This document shows, one piece after another, positions 17,803-26,980 of a stretch of 64,000 nt of DNA. Location of the stretch: positions 310,001-374,000 of the forward strand of contig NZ_JAOCZP010000005.1 of NCBI RefSeq assembly GCF_025336525.1. Direction: 5' to 3'. The DNA is from Chelativorans salis (GTDB lineage: Bacteria > Pseudomonadota > Alphaproteobacteria > Rhizobiales > Rhizobiaceae). The first letter of the stretch is position 1, and each line of letters starts with the position of its first letter. The translations under genes and the position numbers were made by a program. The notes under the pieces were generated by a model. It ran no database searches. It saw only the letters and a program-made list of their open reading frames with translations, and was not told the origin of the DNA.

Positions 17803-18828
17803 TTAGGGTTTCGCGCACAGGGCAACGGACTCCCGCACGACGATTTCGACCGGAAGCAGTTCTTCTGACGAAGCCTCGCCCCTTGCCTTCCAATCGGTTT
17901 CGGTGAGCAGTGACAGCGCCCGCCTGCCGATGGTGCGGACGGGCTGGCGTATGGCAGTCAAAGGCGGCGCGAACAGGTGAAGCGGCCCGACATCGTCGAA
18001 GCCGATGAGCGATACGTCGCCGGGGATGGAAATGCCTTGACCGCGCACCACTTCGATGAAGCCGATGGCAATCTCGTCAGAACTGGCGAATATGGCGGTT
18101 GCGCCCGAACCTTCCGCAATGAACCTTCGCGCGGCCTCGCGACCGAATTCCTCGGTGTAGCCACCCTCATAGCGCTGCGGCCGGATTTCTGTCCCGAAGC
18201 GGTTGCTGAGCGCGCCCGCTAGACCCTGATAGCGCCTGCGGGCACTGATCATCTCATCGGACTCGCCGATGAACAACACGTTCCTGTGGCCGTTCTCCGC
18301 AAGCAATTCCCCGGCGAGCCGTCCGCCCTGCTCATTGTCACAGAAGAGTTTTGGCACGCGCGCAGCGGGCACATCTTCATCGACGATGACGACATTGCCG
18401 GTGCGGTTGATGACTTCCGCGAGCCGTCCATCGTCAGGGTGGTTGGTTACGAAGATGAGACCATCCACATGGTTGCGCTCGATCAGCTCGAGGTAGGCCA
18501 GTTCTCTGCCCTGTCGGTTCAGCGTGGCATAAAGCGACAGCGCCAGCGTCTGTTCATCGGCAGCCTCTTCGACTGCAGCGACAAGCATGGCAAAGAAGGG
18601 ATTGGCTATATCCGGCACGACAAGGCCGACCGTATCGGATCGCCCGCGGCTGAGCCGTCTCGCATGCGGATTCGGCAGGTAGTTCAGCTCATCTATGGCG
18701 TTCTCGATGCGCTGCCGGGTCCGCACCGGCAATTCGAGCGAGCCGTTCAGCATCCGGGACACGGTAGTGACGGAGACCCCCGCCCTCTGTGCCACATCCT
18801 TCAGGCCGGGCTTGCTCGGTTGCACCAT
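17803..18828 (-). CDS. LacI family transcriptional regulator
   Basis: This 341-residue repressor starts with LacI-type DNA-binding sequence (LKDVAQRAGVSVTTVSRMLNG, residues 8-28), followed by the hinge helix LPNPHARRLSRGRSD and a periplasmic-binding-protein-like sensor domain. ATG 18828 gives the standard length; upstream codons back to 18885 run through the operator and were rejected. It is first in the minus-strand order ahead of the binding protein, 31 bp apart, so it is probably autoregulated with the transporter operon through the palindrome at 18857-18870. Confidence 0.9.
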   Translation of the reverse strand: MVQPSKPGLKDVAQRAGVSVTTVSRMLNGSLELPVRTRQRIENAIDELNYLPNPHARRLSRGRSDTVGLVVPDIANPFFAMLVAAVEEAADEQTLALSLYATLNRQGRELAYLELIERNHVDGLIFVTNHPDDGRLAEVINRTGNVVIVDEDVPAARVPKLFCDNEQGGRLAGELLAENGHRNVLFIGESDEMISARRRYQGLAGALSNRFGTEIRPQRYEGGYTEEFGREAARRFIAEGSGATAIFASSDEIAIGFIEVVRGQGISIPGDVSLIGFDDVGPLHLFAPPLTAIRQPVRTIGRRALSLLTETDWKARGEASSEELLPVEIVVRESVALCAKP

Positions 18829-18840
18829 GAACAGGCATGC

Positions 18841-18873
18841 CTTGTAAAGCGGTTTAGTAAAGCGCTTTACAAG
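18841..18873. promoter_or_regulatory. LacI-type operator upstream of the regulator/transport operon
   Basis: GTAAAGCGCTTTAC at 18857-18870 is a perfect 14-bp palindrome with the central CG typical of LacI-family operators. A second arm, CTTGTAAAGC at 18841-18850, is the exact complement of GCTTTACAAG at 18864-18873, giving one and a half sites. The position 13-30 bp before the lacI start fits autorepression. Confidence 0.7.
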
Positions 18874-19174
18874 ATTGCCGACCAATCACTCCGAGTCAAG
18901 GATGAAATCTGTCCTCTCCGACCACCCGCCTCCGTCGCTACGGCTTTGCCGCAAACTACGTCAGGGTTTTAATCCTCCAAAGTCGCCGAATTAACGCTAA
19001 AATCAAGCAGTTGCTCAGGATTATGAAGCGACCGGCAGCGTTGGTGGGCAACCTGTTCTTCAATGGAGCTCCCGGCATACGGCGGCCATGAAATGTCGCC
19101 GCAAATGCACCAATTCACGGGAATTCTGCCGTTCGCGCGAGAATTGAACCCTATCACGGAATTGGAGGAGCGCC
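18874..19174. promoter_or_regulatory. Divergent promoter region between lacI and ugd
   Basis: This 301-bp spacer contains CGTCAGGGTTTTAATCC at 18959-18975, which reads AAAACCCTGACG on the minus strand and resembles the cluster-wide AACCTGACA motif. A GGAGGAG ribosome binding site (19164-19170) sits four bases before the ugd TTG start. Promoter boxes for ugd were not assignable. Confidence 0.4.
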
Positions 19175-20542
19175 TTGAGACTGGTCATGATCGGCTCCGG
19201 CTATGTCGGACTTGTAACGGGAGCGTGCCTTGCTGATTTCGGCCACATGGTAAGCTGTGTGGATAAGGATGCATCCAGGGTTGAGACGCTGCGACGCGGG
19301 GCAATGCCGATCTATGAGCCCGGACTTGAAACGATCGCTGCCCACAACGTTCGTGACGGCCGTCTATCGTTCACAACGGATCTCACGGGTTCGGTGAAGG
19401 GCGCGGATGCCGTTTTCATCGCGGTCGGCACGCCCTCCAGGCGTGGCGACGGCCATGCGGATCTCTCATATGTTTACCAGGCTGCGCGCGAAATCGCTAT
19501 GGCCCTCCAAGGTGACACAATCGTTGTGACGAAGTCGACCGTTCCCGTCGGCACGGGAGACGAGGTCGAGTGCATCGTCCGTGAAACAAGGCAAGGCAGC
19601 GCCTTCAGCGTTGTCTCCAACCCGGAGTTCTTGCGCGAAGGCTCCGCCGTTCAGGATTTCAAGCATCCCGACAGAATCGTTGTCGGCGTGCAGGATGAAC
19701 GCGCACGCGCCGTGATGACTGAAATTTACAGGCCCCTGTTTCTCAACAAGTCGCCAATCCTGTTCACCTCGCGCCGCTCGGCCGAGTTGATCAAGTACGC
19801 TTCCAACGCGTTTCTTGCCATGAAGGTGACCTTCATCAACGAGATTGCAGATCTGTGTGAAAAGGTCGACGCGGATGTTCGGGAAGTGGCACTGGGACTG
19901 GGCGCAGATAACCGCATAGGGCCAAAGTTTCTTCATCCCGGCCCCGGGTTCGGCGGCTCATGCTTTCCCAAGGATACGGTGGCTCTCGTCAAGACCGCAC
20001 AGGACCACAACTCACCGGTGCGTCTTATCGAAACGACAATCGCGATCAATGAGGTCCGCAAGCGCGCCATGGCGCGCCGCATCATCTATGCCGCCGGCGG
20101 CAATGTGCGCGGGAAGAGGATCGCTATTTTCGGGCTGACCTTCAAACCCAACACTGACGACATGCGCGAGGCTCCGTCAATTTCGATTATCCAGGCGCTT
20201 CAGGATGCTGGTGCCCATGTCAGCGCCTATGATCCGAAAGGCATGGATCAGGCCCGTGAATTGTGGCCCGACGTGTCTTTCCACGCCAGTCCCTATGAAG
20301 CTGCCGAGAATGCCAGCGCGATCTGCATTCTCACCGAATGGGAGCAGTTCCGCGCCCTTGATCTGCAGCGGTTGGAAAAGATCGTCGCACAGCCAGTTCT
20401 AGTCGATCTGCGCAATGTTTACTCTGAAGAGGAAGTGAAGCGCTTCGGCTTCGCCTATTCGGCGATCGGCTCGAGGTCCAGGACACCGGCGCACATTGCC
20501 GATTTAGCGGCCGCACGCGAAAGATTGGTCGAGGCCGTGTGA
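19175..20542 (+). CDS. ugd: UDP-glucose 6-dehydrogenase
   Basis: This 455-residue enzyme oxidises UDP-glucose to UDP-glucuronate with two NAD+. The N-terminal Rossmann motif is IGSGYVGLVTGACLADFG, substrate-binding residues lie in NPEFLREGSAV (around residue 152) and the catalytic Cys in GGSCFPKD (around 267). The C-terminal FGLTFKPNTDDMREAPS motif is typical. TTG 19175 is the start because GGAGGAG precedes it directly and it restores the MRLVMIGSGYVG N-terminus. It supplies UDP-GlcA for the polysaccharide and substrate for the UDP-glucuronate epimerase at 60.9 kb. Confidence 0.93.
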   Translation: MRLVMIGSGYVGLVTGACLADFGHMVSCVDKDASRVETLRRGAMPIYEPGLETIAAHNVRDGRLSFTTDLTGSVKGADAVFIAVGTPSRRGDGHADLSYVYQAAREIAMALQGDTIVVTKSTVPVGTGDEVECIVRETRQGSAFSVVSNPEFLREGSAVQDFKHPDRIVVGVQDERARAVMTEIYRPLFLNKSPILFTSRRSAELIKYASNAFLAMKVTFINEIADLCEKVDADVREVALGLGADNRIGPKFLHPGPGFGGSCFPKDTVALVKTAQDHNSPVRLIETTIAINEVRKRAMARRIIYAAGGNVRGKRIAIFGLTFKPNTDDMREAPSISIIQALQDAGAHVSAYDPKGMDQARELWPDVSFHASPYEAAENASAICILTEWEQFRALDLQRLEKIVAQPVLVDLRNVYSEEEVKRFGFAYSAIGSRSRTPAHIADLAAARERLVEAV

Positions 20543-20566
20543 CCAGGAGCGGGCGGTGCGCTCGAC

Positions 20567-20598
20567 GGCCGACATCGCTCTTGCGGGCGATGTCGGCC
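20567..20598. terminator. Stem-loop terminator between convergent ugd and capD-like genes
   Basis: A perfect 12-bp inverted repeat, GGCCGACATCGC (20567-20578) and GCGATGTCGGCC (20587-20598), encloses an 8-nt loop 25 bp after the ugd stop. There is no strong T-run. Its place between convergent genes supports bidirectional termination. Confidence 0.6.
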
Positions 20599-20736
20599 TG
20601 ATGCCGCGAGCCCTTCCCCAAAGAACCTGCCAACCCGGCCAAGCTTTCCCAAAACGAAGAAATGTTTGGAAACGGCATCGTGCGTGTCCGGCATGCGCGG
20701 CTCCAGTTTCATGACCAGAGGCGAACCGGACTAGCC

Positions 20737-22848
20737 TCACATAGTCGCTGCGCGCTTGAATCCCGCACCCGGAGCATCGTCTACTGGATGAAAGCTGTCG
20801 ACTTGGTTTCCACGAAAGCTTGGCAGAACCGTGTGGATCGAGGCGAAGAGACCGTCCGTCTCGCCTTCCATGGCGCAGACCTCTAGTCTGGCGAAGATCT
20901 CCTGCAGCACCGGAACGGGAACGGGGGTTGGCACTGCACCGAGGACTCGCGGAACGGGCGGCGAAACTCTCCTTTCCGTCTCGTCGAAGAGTTCCTCGAA
21001 CAGCTTTTCCCCAGGGCGGCAGCCGATGATCTGGATGTGCACATCCTTGTCCGGAGTGAAACCTGCCAGACGGATCATGCGCCGGGCGATGTCAACGATT
21101 TTGATCGGCTCGCCCATGTCGAGCACGAAGATTTCGCCCTGCCCCAGTTCCTTCTCCAGACCGTAGGCGGAGGCCTGGAGGGTGAGTTCCACCGCCTCAC
21201 GGATCGTCATAAAAAAGCGCTTCATTTCGGGATGGGTCACCGTCAACGGCCCACCATGCACCAGTTGGCGCTTGAATAGGGGAATGAGGGAACCGCTTGA
21301 ACCGAGCACGTTGCCGAAACGTACTGTCATGAAACGTGGAGCGCCAGAGCGATTCACTCCCTCCAGATCAAGGGCCTGGCAATAAAGCTCGGCAAGCCGC
21401 TTTGTCGCGCCCATGACGCTGGTCGAATTCACCACCTTGTCGGTGGAGACTTGCACCATGCCGAGCGCGCCCCATCGCAGCGCAGCATCAGCCACGTTCC
21501 GCGTGCCGCAGACATTGGTAAGCACCCCTTCACACGGGTTGAGCTCCACCATGGGCACATGTTTCAAGGCGGCAGCATGAAAGACGAGTTCGGGCCTGTG
21601 CCGGAGAAAGACTTCGTTCACCCGGTGTTGGTCGCGCACGTCGCACAGATGCGCCGTTCTCGGGACACGGGCGAACTGCTCGGAGAGTTCGAGATCGATG
21701 GAGTAGAGGTTGAATTCGCAATTGTCGATGACGGCCAGATGTGAAGGCCCGAGCGCCGCCACCTGCTTCGTCAGTTCGCTGCCGATCGATCCGCCGGCGC
21801 CGGTCACGAGCACGCGGCGGCCGCAGATGAAGCGCTGAAGCGCGGCGATGTCGAGTGCCGCTTGCGGCCGTTCGAGCAGATCCGTGAGTTCAATGGGACG
21901 CAATTCGAACTCCTTGGTGAAGTAGGTATTGCGCAGTTCCGTGACGGGATTGAGTCGGGAAATTGCCATGCCAGTGCGATCGGCCTGTTCGATCAGCTGT
22001 TCGGCCGCCTTCCCCTTGAAGGAGGACGGCGCGGAAGTGAATATGAGGTGGCGTGGTCTTTGTCCGCGCGCCTCGAGATCCTCCATCACGGTCTCGAAAT
22101 CTGCAGTGGTGCCGAGCACGGGGACGCCGCGGAGCATCGTTCCGATCTCGGCCGGTGAATTGTCGAGAAACCCCACCGGCCAATATGTGGAATTGCGGTC
22201 GCGCTGCAGCGCGCGCAGATAGAGGTCGGCTTCGTGTCCTGCGCCGACGAGCAGGACGGGCAGCATGCAACCGGAATTCTCTGATGGTCCGCTTGCAGTC
22301 GATATCCGGAACTTGAAATCCTCCTGGCGAAAACTGAGCCGAACCGCCGCCAGCAGCGGCACAAGCGTGACCACCTCAATGGCGATAACGGAGCCAGGCA
22401 CGAGAGTCAGCCCCGAGTAGAAGAACAGGCACGCCGTAAGGATCGCGGAAGCGAAGAGAATGGCCAGCACAAGGGCGATATAGTCCAGGATAGAGGCAAA
22501 TTCCCATTTCCGCTTGTAAAGACCAGCGGCCGGAAAGGTGACCGCACAAATCATCACGAACAGTGCCGTTATTGCGCCGACGGCGCTTGCTATCGTGGAG
22601 TCGGCGAGGATCACTTGCGAACCGAGCCGGAGCCAGATCGCCAATACGAGTGCCACCGCACTCAACCCCAGATCCACTGTATAAAGGAGGCGGTTGCGAA
22701 TGGTCGACTTCACGAGAGTGTCGAATTTGCAGCGAACCCTACGATAGAGGATATGCTTGCCGGGACCTACGACAAGCGTCGGAATGGGTGCCGGAACCTT
22801 TTGGAAATTCCGCGAATGCGCCCCCTTAGCAGCCAAGTCGTTGTCCAT
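20737..22848 (-). CDS. CapD/WbpM-type nucleotide-sugar 4,6-dehydratase
   Basis: This 703-residue membrane-anchored enzyme matches the WbpM/CapD/FlaA1 group, which converts UDP-GlcNAc to a 4-keto-6-deoxy sugar. It has four N-terminal transmembrane helices (residues about 45-165), a degenerate Rossmann domain (LLVGAGHEADLYLRAL) and the catalytic Rossmann domain with VTGAGGSIGSELTKQ near residue 350. The catalytic Tyr position is Met in SVMGATKRLAE, normal for long-form CapD. Its N-terminus MDNDLAAKG resembles that of the aminotransferase at 29998, and both lie behind copies of the same upstream repeat. It probably provides the keto sugar for that aminotransferase. Confidence 0.88.
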   Translation of the reverse strand: MDNDLAAKGAHSRNFQKVPAPIPTLVVGPGKHILYRRVRCKFDTLVKSTIRNRLLYTVDLGLSAVALVLAIWLRLGSQVILADSTIASAVGAITALFVMICAVTFPAAGLYKRKWEFASILDYIALVLAILFASAILTACLFFYSGLTLVPGSVIAIEVVTLVPLLAAVRLSFRQEDFKFRISTASGPSENSGCMLPVLLVGAGHEADLYLRALQRDRNSTYWPVGFLDNSPAEIGTMLRGVPVLGTTADFETVMEDLEARGQRPRHLIFTSAPSSFKGKAAEQLIEQADRTGMAISRLNPVTELRNTYFTKEFELRPIELTDLLERPQAALDIAALQRFICGRRVLVTGAGGSIGSELTKQVAALGPSHLAVIDNCEFNLYSIDLELSEQFARVPRTAHLCDVRDQHRVNEVFLRHRPELVFHAAALKHVPMVELNPCEGVLTNVCGTRNVADAALRWGALGMVQVSTDKVVNSTSVMGATKRLAELYCQALDLEGVNRSGAPRFMTVRFGNVLGSSGSLIPLFKRQLVHGGPLTVTHPEMKRFFMTIREAVELTLQASAYGLEKELGQGEIFVLDMGEPIKIVDIARRMIRLAGFTPDKDVHIQIIGCRPGEKLFEELFDETERRVSPPVPRVLGAVPTPVPVPVLQEIFARLEVCAMEGETDGLFASIHTVLPSFRGNQVDSFHPVDDAPGAGFKRAATM

Positions 22849-23050
22849 GGTAGACAGCCCTCGAAGCATAGAGCGAAAGGACTTCGGCGCCCGATCAGCT
22901 AGCGGCGCGGTGGTGAAGGTCCCGCCTTGGATCCATTTCGCTTTCGGAATGCCTTGCGTAGGTGGATGAACCTGCCCTGCGTAAGGCAGCGTTCCTCGAA
23001 GCCTTTGTAACTGCAGCTATTTTGGGGGAAGTGAGGAGGCCATCAAAGAA
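22849..23050 (-). promoter_or_regulatory. Leader between repeat copy A and capD-like gene
   Basis: This 5' region of about 200 bp separates conserved element A from the capD start. No gene is present. Its proximal part (around 22905-22920) shares a GGTGGTGAAGGT-like stretch with the leader of the aminotransferase gene (around 30018-30035), and the similarity seems to continue into the first codons. Confidence 0.35.
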
Positions 23051-23110
23051 GCGGGAAGCCCAAAGCGTGTCAGTTAATGCCCCGCAACTGCTTCCGGTTT
23101 TGCGCAATTG
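23051..23110 (-). repeat. Conserved upstream element, copy A
   Basis: This copy contains GGAAGCCC (23054-23061), TGTCAGTTAA (23068-23077) and TTCCGGTTTTGCGC (23092-23105) on the plus strand, in the same order and nearly the same spacing as copies at 30121-30212 and 38043-38133. Read on the minus strand, the core is TTAACTGACA, about 230 bp upstream of the capD-like gene. It is probably a promoter or activator site. Confidence 0.7.
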
Positions 23111-23155
23111 TCGCCGGCCGGTTTCCGTTTGCCCTCTCGAACGAGGGTCGTCATT

Positions 23156-23995
23156 TCAAACGGCCGATCGGCGCAGCCAGTGCGACAGGTCGCGGCCGAG
23201 GAGACGTCCCAATAGTTCGACGTCCGGCTCGTAGTGGTCGATCAGCCGCTGCCGCAGAGAGTCTGGAAATGGCGGGTAGGATATCTCCTTTGCAATCGCG
23301 GCATGCACACGACGGAACGAGGGCGTCTCCCGCAAGGGTGCAATGACCGGCTTTAGCGGGCGAAGCAGGCGGCGCATGGTGGGGTTCAGCATCGGAACGG
23401 ACTTGTCCTTCACCTTGCTACGCAGCAGGTGGCATGACGGTGGCTCGCCACGGGGCAGTCCTAAGAAATTGCTGACCCTGGCGAACTGCTCCTCGGGCCG
23501 GGCCGTCACTGCTTCGTAAAAGGTCACCAAGATCCGCTCGGCCGGGAAGAGATCGAAATAGGCATGCAGCTGGCGATGGTAGAGGCCAGCGCTGATCGGG
23601 CGGGTATTTGGCGATCTGGTAGGGTCGAGATAGCGCTCAATATCGCTGCTGACCTCCCCACGCCGGTACAGCATGCAATAGTCGGAATAGGCGCGTTCGA
23701 CTGGGTCGCGCAGCTGCACCACGAGCTTGGCGTTCGGTACTTTTCGGGCGATGCGCTCGGCCGCTTCGGGCTTTTCCAGGTAGGAGTTCGACTTCTCGCC
23801 AGCCACGAGGACGTCTGCATCCGGCGGAAACTGTGCGAGATACCAGTCGTCGCCCCTGGCGAATTCCCGACTGAAATAGTGCAGCTCGGGATCCGGCATC
23901 GAGACCGTAGGATCTGCCTGAAGAGATTTCTGCAGCCAAGTGGTAGCGCTCTTGGTCGCGCCGATGATCAGAAAGTCGATGTCGTCGAGCCTCAT
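23156..23995 (-). CDS. Sulfotransferase family protein
   Basis: This 279-residue protein matches PAPS-dependent sulfotransferases. The 5'-phosphosulfate loop is FLIIGATKSATTWLQ (residues 7-21) and the 3'-phosphate site is LRDPVERAYSDY near residue 95. KSATTWL fits carbohydrate sulfotransferases of bacterial polysaccharide clusters. ATG 23995 overlaps the stop of the upstream glycosyltransferase as ATGA, so the pair is coupled. It likely adds sulfate to a hydroxyl or amino group of the exopolysaccharide repeat unit. No PAPS synthesis genes are in the window. Confidence 0.88.
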   Translation of the reverse strand: MRLDDIDFLIIGATKSATTWLQKSLQADPTVSMPDPELHYFSREFARGDDWYLAQFPPDADVLVAGEKSNSYLEKPEAAERIARKVPNAKLVVQLRDPVERAYSDYCMLYRRGEVSSDIERYLDPTRSPNTRPISAGLYHRQLHAYFDLFPAERILVTFYEAVTARPEEQFARVSNFLGLPRGEPPSCHLLRSKVKDKSVPMLNPTMRRLLRPLKPVIAPLRETPSFRRVHAAIAKEISYPPFPDSLRQRLIDHYEPDVELLGRLLGRDLSHWLRRSAV

Positions 23996-25203
23996 GGAAC
24001 CGTCCTTTGATCGGAACCATGGTGAACATTGCAAGTTTGTTTTTGGCCGCTGAGGAGCACACCATAGATAGCCATCACCTTCCGAACATGGGTTTCAACG
24101 CCATAACTGGCGAAAGCGCGTCTTCGGGCGGCGTCGGCAATCCGATTGCGGTAATCGTGATCGGTCAGGAGCGCGTGCACCGGGTCAACGAAGCGCTCCG
24201 GCTCCTCGGGCGGCACGAGAAGCCCCGTAACACCGTGTTCGATGGCTTCGGGATTGCCGCCGTCGTCGGTTGCCACGACCGGTGTGCCGAGAAGCATGGC
24301 TTCGATCACCGTGCGGCCGAAGGGCTCGCGAACGGCGGGGATCAGCAGGACGTCGATCGCCTGCATCCATGGTTCCGCCGGTGTGCGAAAGCCCATCAGC
24401 CGGATCCGCTCACCGATTCCGAGTGCTTCGGCCCTTTGGGTGACCGCCCGCCCGAGGTCGGGCGTGTCAGTTCCGGGCGCGCCGAACAACAGCCCTACGA
24501 CTGGAACGTCCGGATAGCGCCGGGCATAGGCGGCAACGGCTTCGACGAAACCCAGTGGCCGCTTGCGCTCGATGAGGAGGCCGAAATAGCCCAGAACCCG
24601 AGTTTCGGGAGAGCAGCCGAGCGCTTTGATCAGCATGGCTCGGGCGGCGTGCCTGTCACCACGATCGGACGGCGCGTCAAACGGGCTGTGAATGACGGAA
24701 AGCTTTCGGGTAACGTCGATCACCGGCCGTTGCGGCTTTGCGAACCGGGAAACCGTCACAATGTGGCTTGCCACCAGAGGCGCCAGCCAGTTCACCCCGC
24801 GTGCATTCGGATCACCACGATGGTGCCAGACCTGACGCGTCCCGGACAGCCGCGCCGGTAGAGCCCAGACCACATGGATACGACCGTCGTTGGTATGCAC
24901 TAGATCGATGCTGTTCGCCTTCAGAAATCGGGTCAATGGCGCTAGTGCGTGAATGGCGTAGCCCATAGTCCGTCGGGCGGCTTGGGGATAGCGGCGGGGA
25001 AGCGGCCCAGCGGGCGCTTGGACAAAGGGCACGCCTCGCTCCACCAAGTAGTCCGCTAACGGCCCGTCGAAGGAATGCAGTACCACGAGCGGCCTGACAT
25101 AACGGTGATCCAGAGCCTGGATCAACCTGACCGCCGACACGTGACTGCCGCCGATCTCATCGCCAATGAATGGGAAGCAAACGGAGATAGGTCGATCAAG
25201 CAT
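23992..25203 (-). CDS. Glycosyltransferase family 4
   Basis: This 403-residue GT-B enzyme begins with PISVCFPFIGDEIGGSHVSA, carries the hinge VLGYFGLLIERKRP around residue 206 and the C-terminal retaining-GT4 motif REPFGRTVIEAMLLGTPVVA (E-x7-E) near 290. It should transfer a nucleotide-activated sugar to the lipid-linked repeat unit in the cytoplasm. It is translationally coupled to the sulfotransferase and follows the flippase gene by 166 bp on the same strand. Confidence 0.88.
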   Translation of the reverse strand: MLDRPISVCFPFIGDEIGGSHVSAVRLIQALDHRYVRPLVVLHSFDGPLADYLVERGVPFVQAPAGPLPRRYPQAARRTMGYAIHALAPLTRFLKANSIDLVHTNDGRIHVVWALPARLSGTRQVWHHRGDPNARGVNWLAPLVASHIVTVSRFAKPQRPVIDVTRKLSVIHSPFDAPSDRGDRHAARAMLIKALGCSPETRVLGYFGLLIERKRPLGFVEAVAAYARRYPDVPVVGLLFGAPGTDTPDLGRAVTQRAEALGIGERIRLMGFRTPAEPWMQAIDVLLIPAVREPFGRTVIEAMLLGTPVVATDDGGNPEAIEHGVTGLLVPPEEPERFVDPVHALLTDHDYRNRIADAARRRAFASYGVETHVRKVMAIYGVLLSGQKQTCNVHHGSDQRTVP

Positions 25204-25369
25204 GAATCCTCGCGGGGAACGGCGGGTTCCGACAGACGGTTTCTGGAGGCAAACGCACCGATGCCTGCGTTTGAAAGATATCCATAATGCATTCCAGCCG
25301 AAACCATTGCTCGGTCAGGAAAATCAGCAGCTCGTGGCTATACTTTCGAGATAGAGTTTCCGCCGTGCC

Positions 25370-26779
25370 TCAGGGGCGTGCCGGTTCCTCTACTGGAGGG
25401 GTCGGGTCAGGCGTGTCTGGAGGCAACGTACTGGAATGCGATCTTATTTCTCTATGGAAGGCTACGAGCAATCCGGCAAGCCAAAGCCCGGCCATTATCG
25501 TATGTGCGATATTCGCCCCCATGGCGCCCAAGACCGGGATCGTTGCAAGAGCCACTGCATAGAAGACCAAGGTCGAAACGATGACGATTCTCAGCACAAC
25601 GGGTTGACACCCCATGGCAAGGAGTGCCGAACGTACCGCGCTGCCGCTCAACATCATCGCCACCGCGATCATCTGCACCACAATCAGGGGAGCTGCTGCC
25701 TCGAATTCGGGACCGGCTGTCCAGGAGAGCACCGGCCCCACCCAGAGGGCTACAGCGGCGAACACCGCCACGCCGAGAGCCAGCAGCAGAATCTCGGTCT
25801 GCAGAATGATCCTGCGAAACTCCGATACGGCTTGTTGCGCCCACAGCCGAGCGATGTCAGGATAGACCACCGCCTGCACTTGAACGCCCATATGCAGCAC
25901 GAGGCGGCCCAGACGTTTGGCGACGTGATAAAGTCCGGCGGCAGGCGCCCCGGCAAGCGCCCCGACGAGCAGCGTGTCGAACTCCGTTGTGCTGGAACGT
26001 ACCATCAGTTCGACCTTGCTGCCTAGGGTGAAAGCCCACAGGCCTTTGAAACGCCTCGTCACCCCGGCCAGTGGCGCCATCAACAGGCGCCGGACCCCCT
26101 GGCGACGCAGTTCGATCAGGGCCAAGGTCAGAAAGATCAGCGAACCGGTAACTTGGCTCACCGCCCATGCGACCACGAAATAAACAAGATCGGCGCCCGC
26201 CAGAAGACCTGCGGTACAGAGCGCGAGTCGAAGTGTCGTGCTGATCAGCGAACTGTATGCCACGAGCCTGAACCGGCCAGCCAGACGCAGAACAGCTGTC
26301 GGAAACCCTTCGATCTGAAACAACAGGACGGTCGAGTAGATGAATACCTGCTGAATACCGCTCTGGCTGACGCCGACGAGCGGACCAAAGACAAGAGCAA
26401 AGCCGACCGCCGTCACATATGCCGTCAGTGCCGCCGAGAGGTCGATAAGAAGGCCAAATTTCATCAAGGCCCGGTAGGCGCCGCCATCTTCCTTTCCGCG
26501 CACCTCGGCGCCATATTTGATGAGCGGTTGCCAAATCTGAAACGCGATCAGGAGTTGAACGGACCGGGCATAGCTGAGCGTGAGGGCGAGGATGCCGAAG
26601 TCGTGGGGACCGAGGGCACGGGCAGTCACCACAAAGGCCAGGAGGCCCACCATGGAGCCCATCATGTTGCCGGTAATCAAATGACCGATGCTGATGAGCC
26701 GCGCGCGCAGCGAGGCTTCGTCGTGCCAAAACCTGCAGGCACGCCGGCCAAGAGTTTGAACGGTGGCCGGTAAGGACAA
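25370..26779 (-). CDS. Wzx-like polysaccharide flippase
   Basis: This 469-residue integral membrane protein has about twelve to fourteen hydrophobic helices and the oligosaccharide-flippase N-terminal pattern (ISIGHLITGNMMGSMVGLLAFVVTARALG, split here at residues 31-46 and onward). It probably translocates the undecaprenyl-linked repeat across the inner membrane. The frame has a TTG start at 26779 with GGAGGG six bases upstream. It is the only Wzx candidate in the window. Confidence 0.82.
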   Translation of the reverse strand: MSLPATVQTLGRRACRFWHDEASLRARLISIGHLITGNMMGSMVGLLAFVVTARALGPHDFGILALTLSYARSVQLLIAFQIWQPLIKYGAEVRGKEDGGAYRALMKFGLLIDLSAALTAYVTAVGFALVFGPLVGVSQSGIQQVFIYSTVLLFQIEGFPTAVLRLAGRFRLVAYSSLISTTLRLALCTAGLLAGADLVYFVVAWAVSQVTGSLIFLTLALIELRRQGVRRLLMAPLAGVTRRFKGLWAFTLGSKVELMVRSSTTEFDTLLVGALAGAPAAGLYHVAKRLGRLVLHMGVQVQAVVYPDIARLWAQQAVSEFRRIILQTEILLLALGVAVFAAVALWVGPVLSWTAGPEFEAAAPLIVVQMIAVAMMLSGSAVRSALLAMGCQPVVLRIVIVSTLVFYAVALATIPVLGAMGANIAHTIMAGLWLAGLLVAFHREIRSHSSTLPPDTPDPTPPVEEPARP

Positions 26780-26980
26780 GCAATGCCCTCCACCAAAGCG
26801 CGCAGCCCTATTGCGGCTGAGCGACGCGACAAAATAGCAACGTGGCGACCGCCTGGTACGGGCAACCCCGCTCGCTGCTCGGCTGGGATGGCTCCCGGCC
26901 TGTGAGACACTGTAGCAGCCGTATGGCGCGCTGCACGTCCGCTGAAGCCGGATGACGGCACTTCCTCGACAGGAAAAACC

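Noticed and set aside
20737-22848. Met replacing the catalytic Tyr in the capD-like enzyme
   Set aside because: Long-form WbpM/CapD enzymes normally have MxxxK, so it is a family feature.
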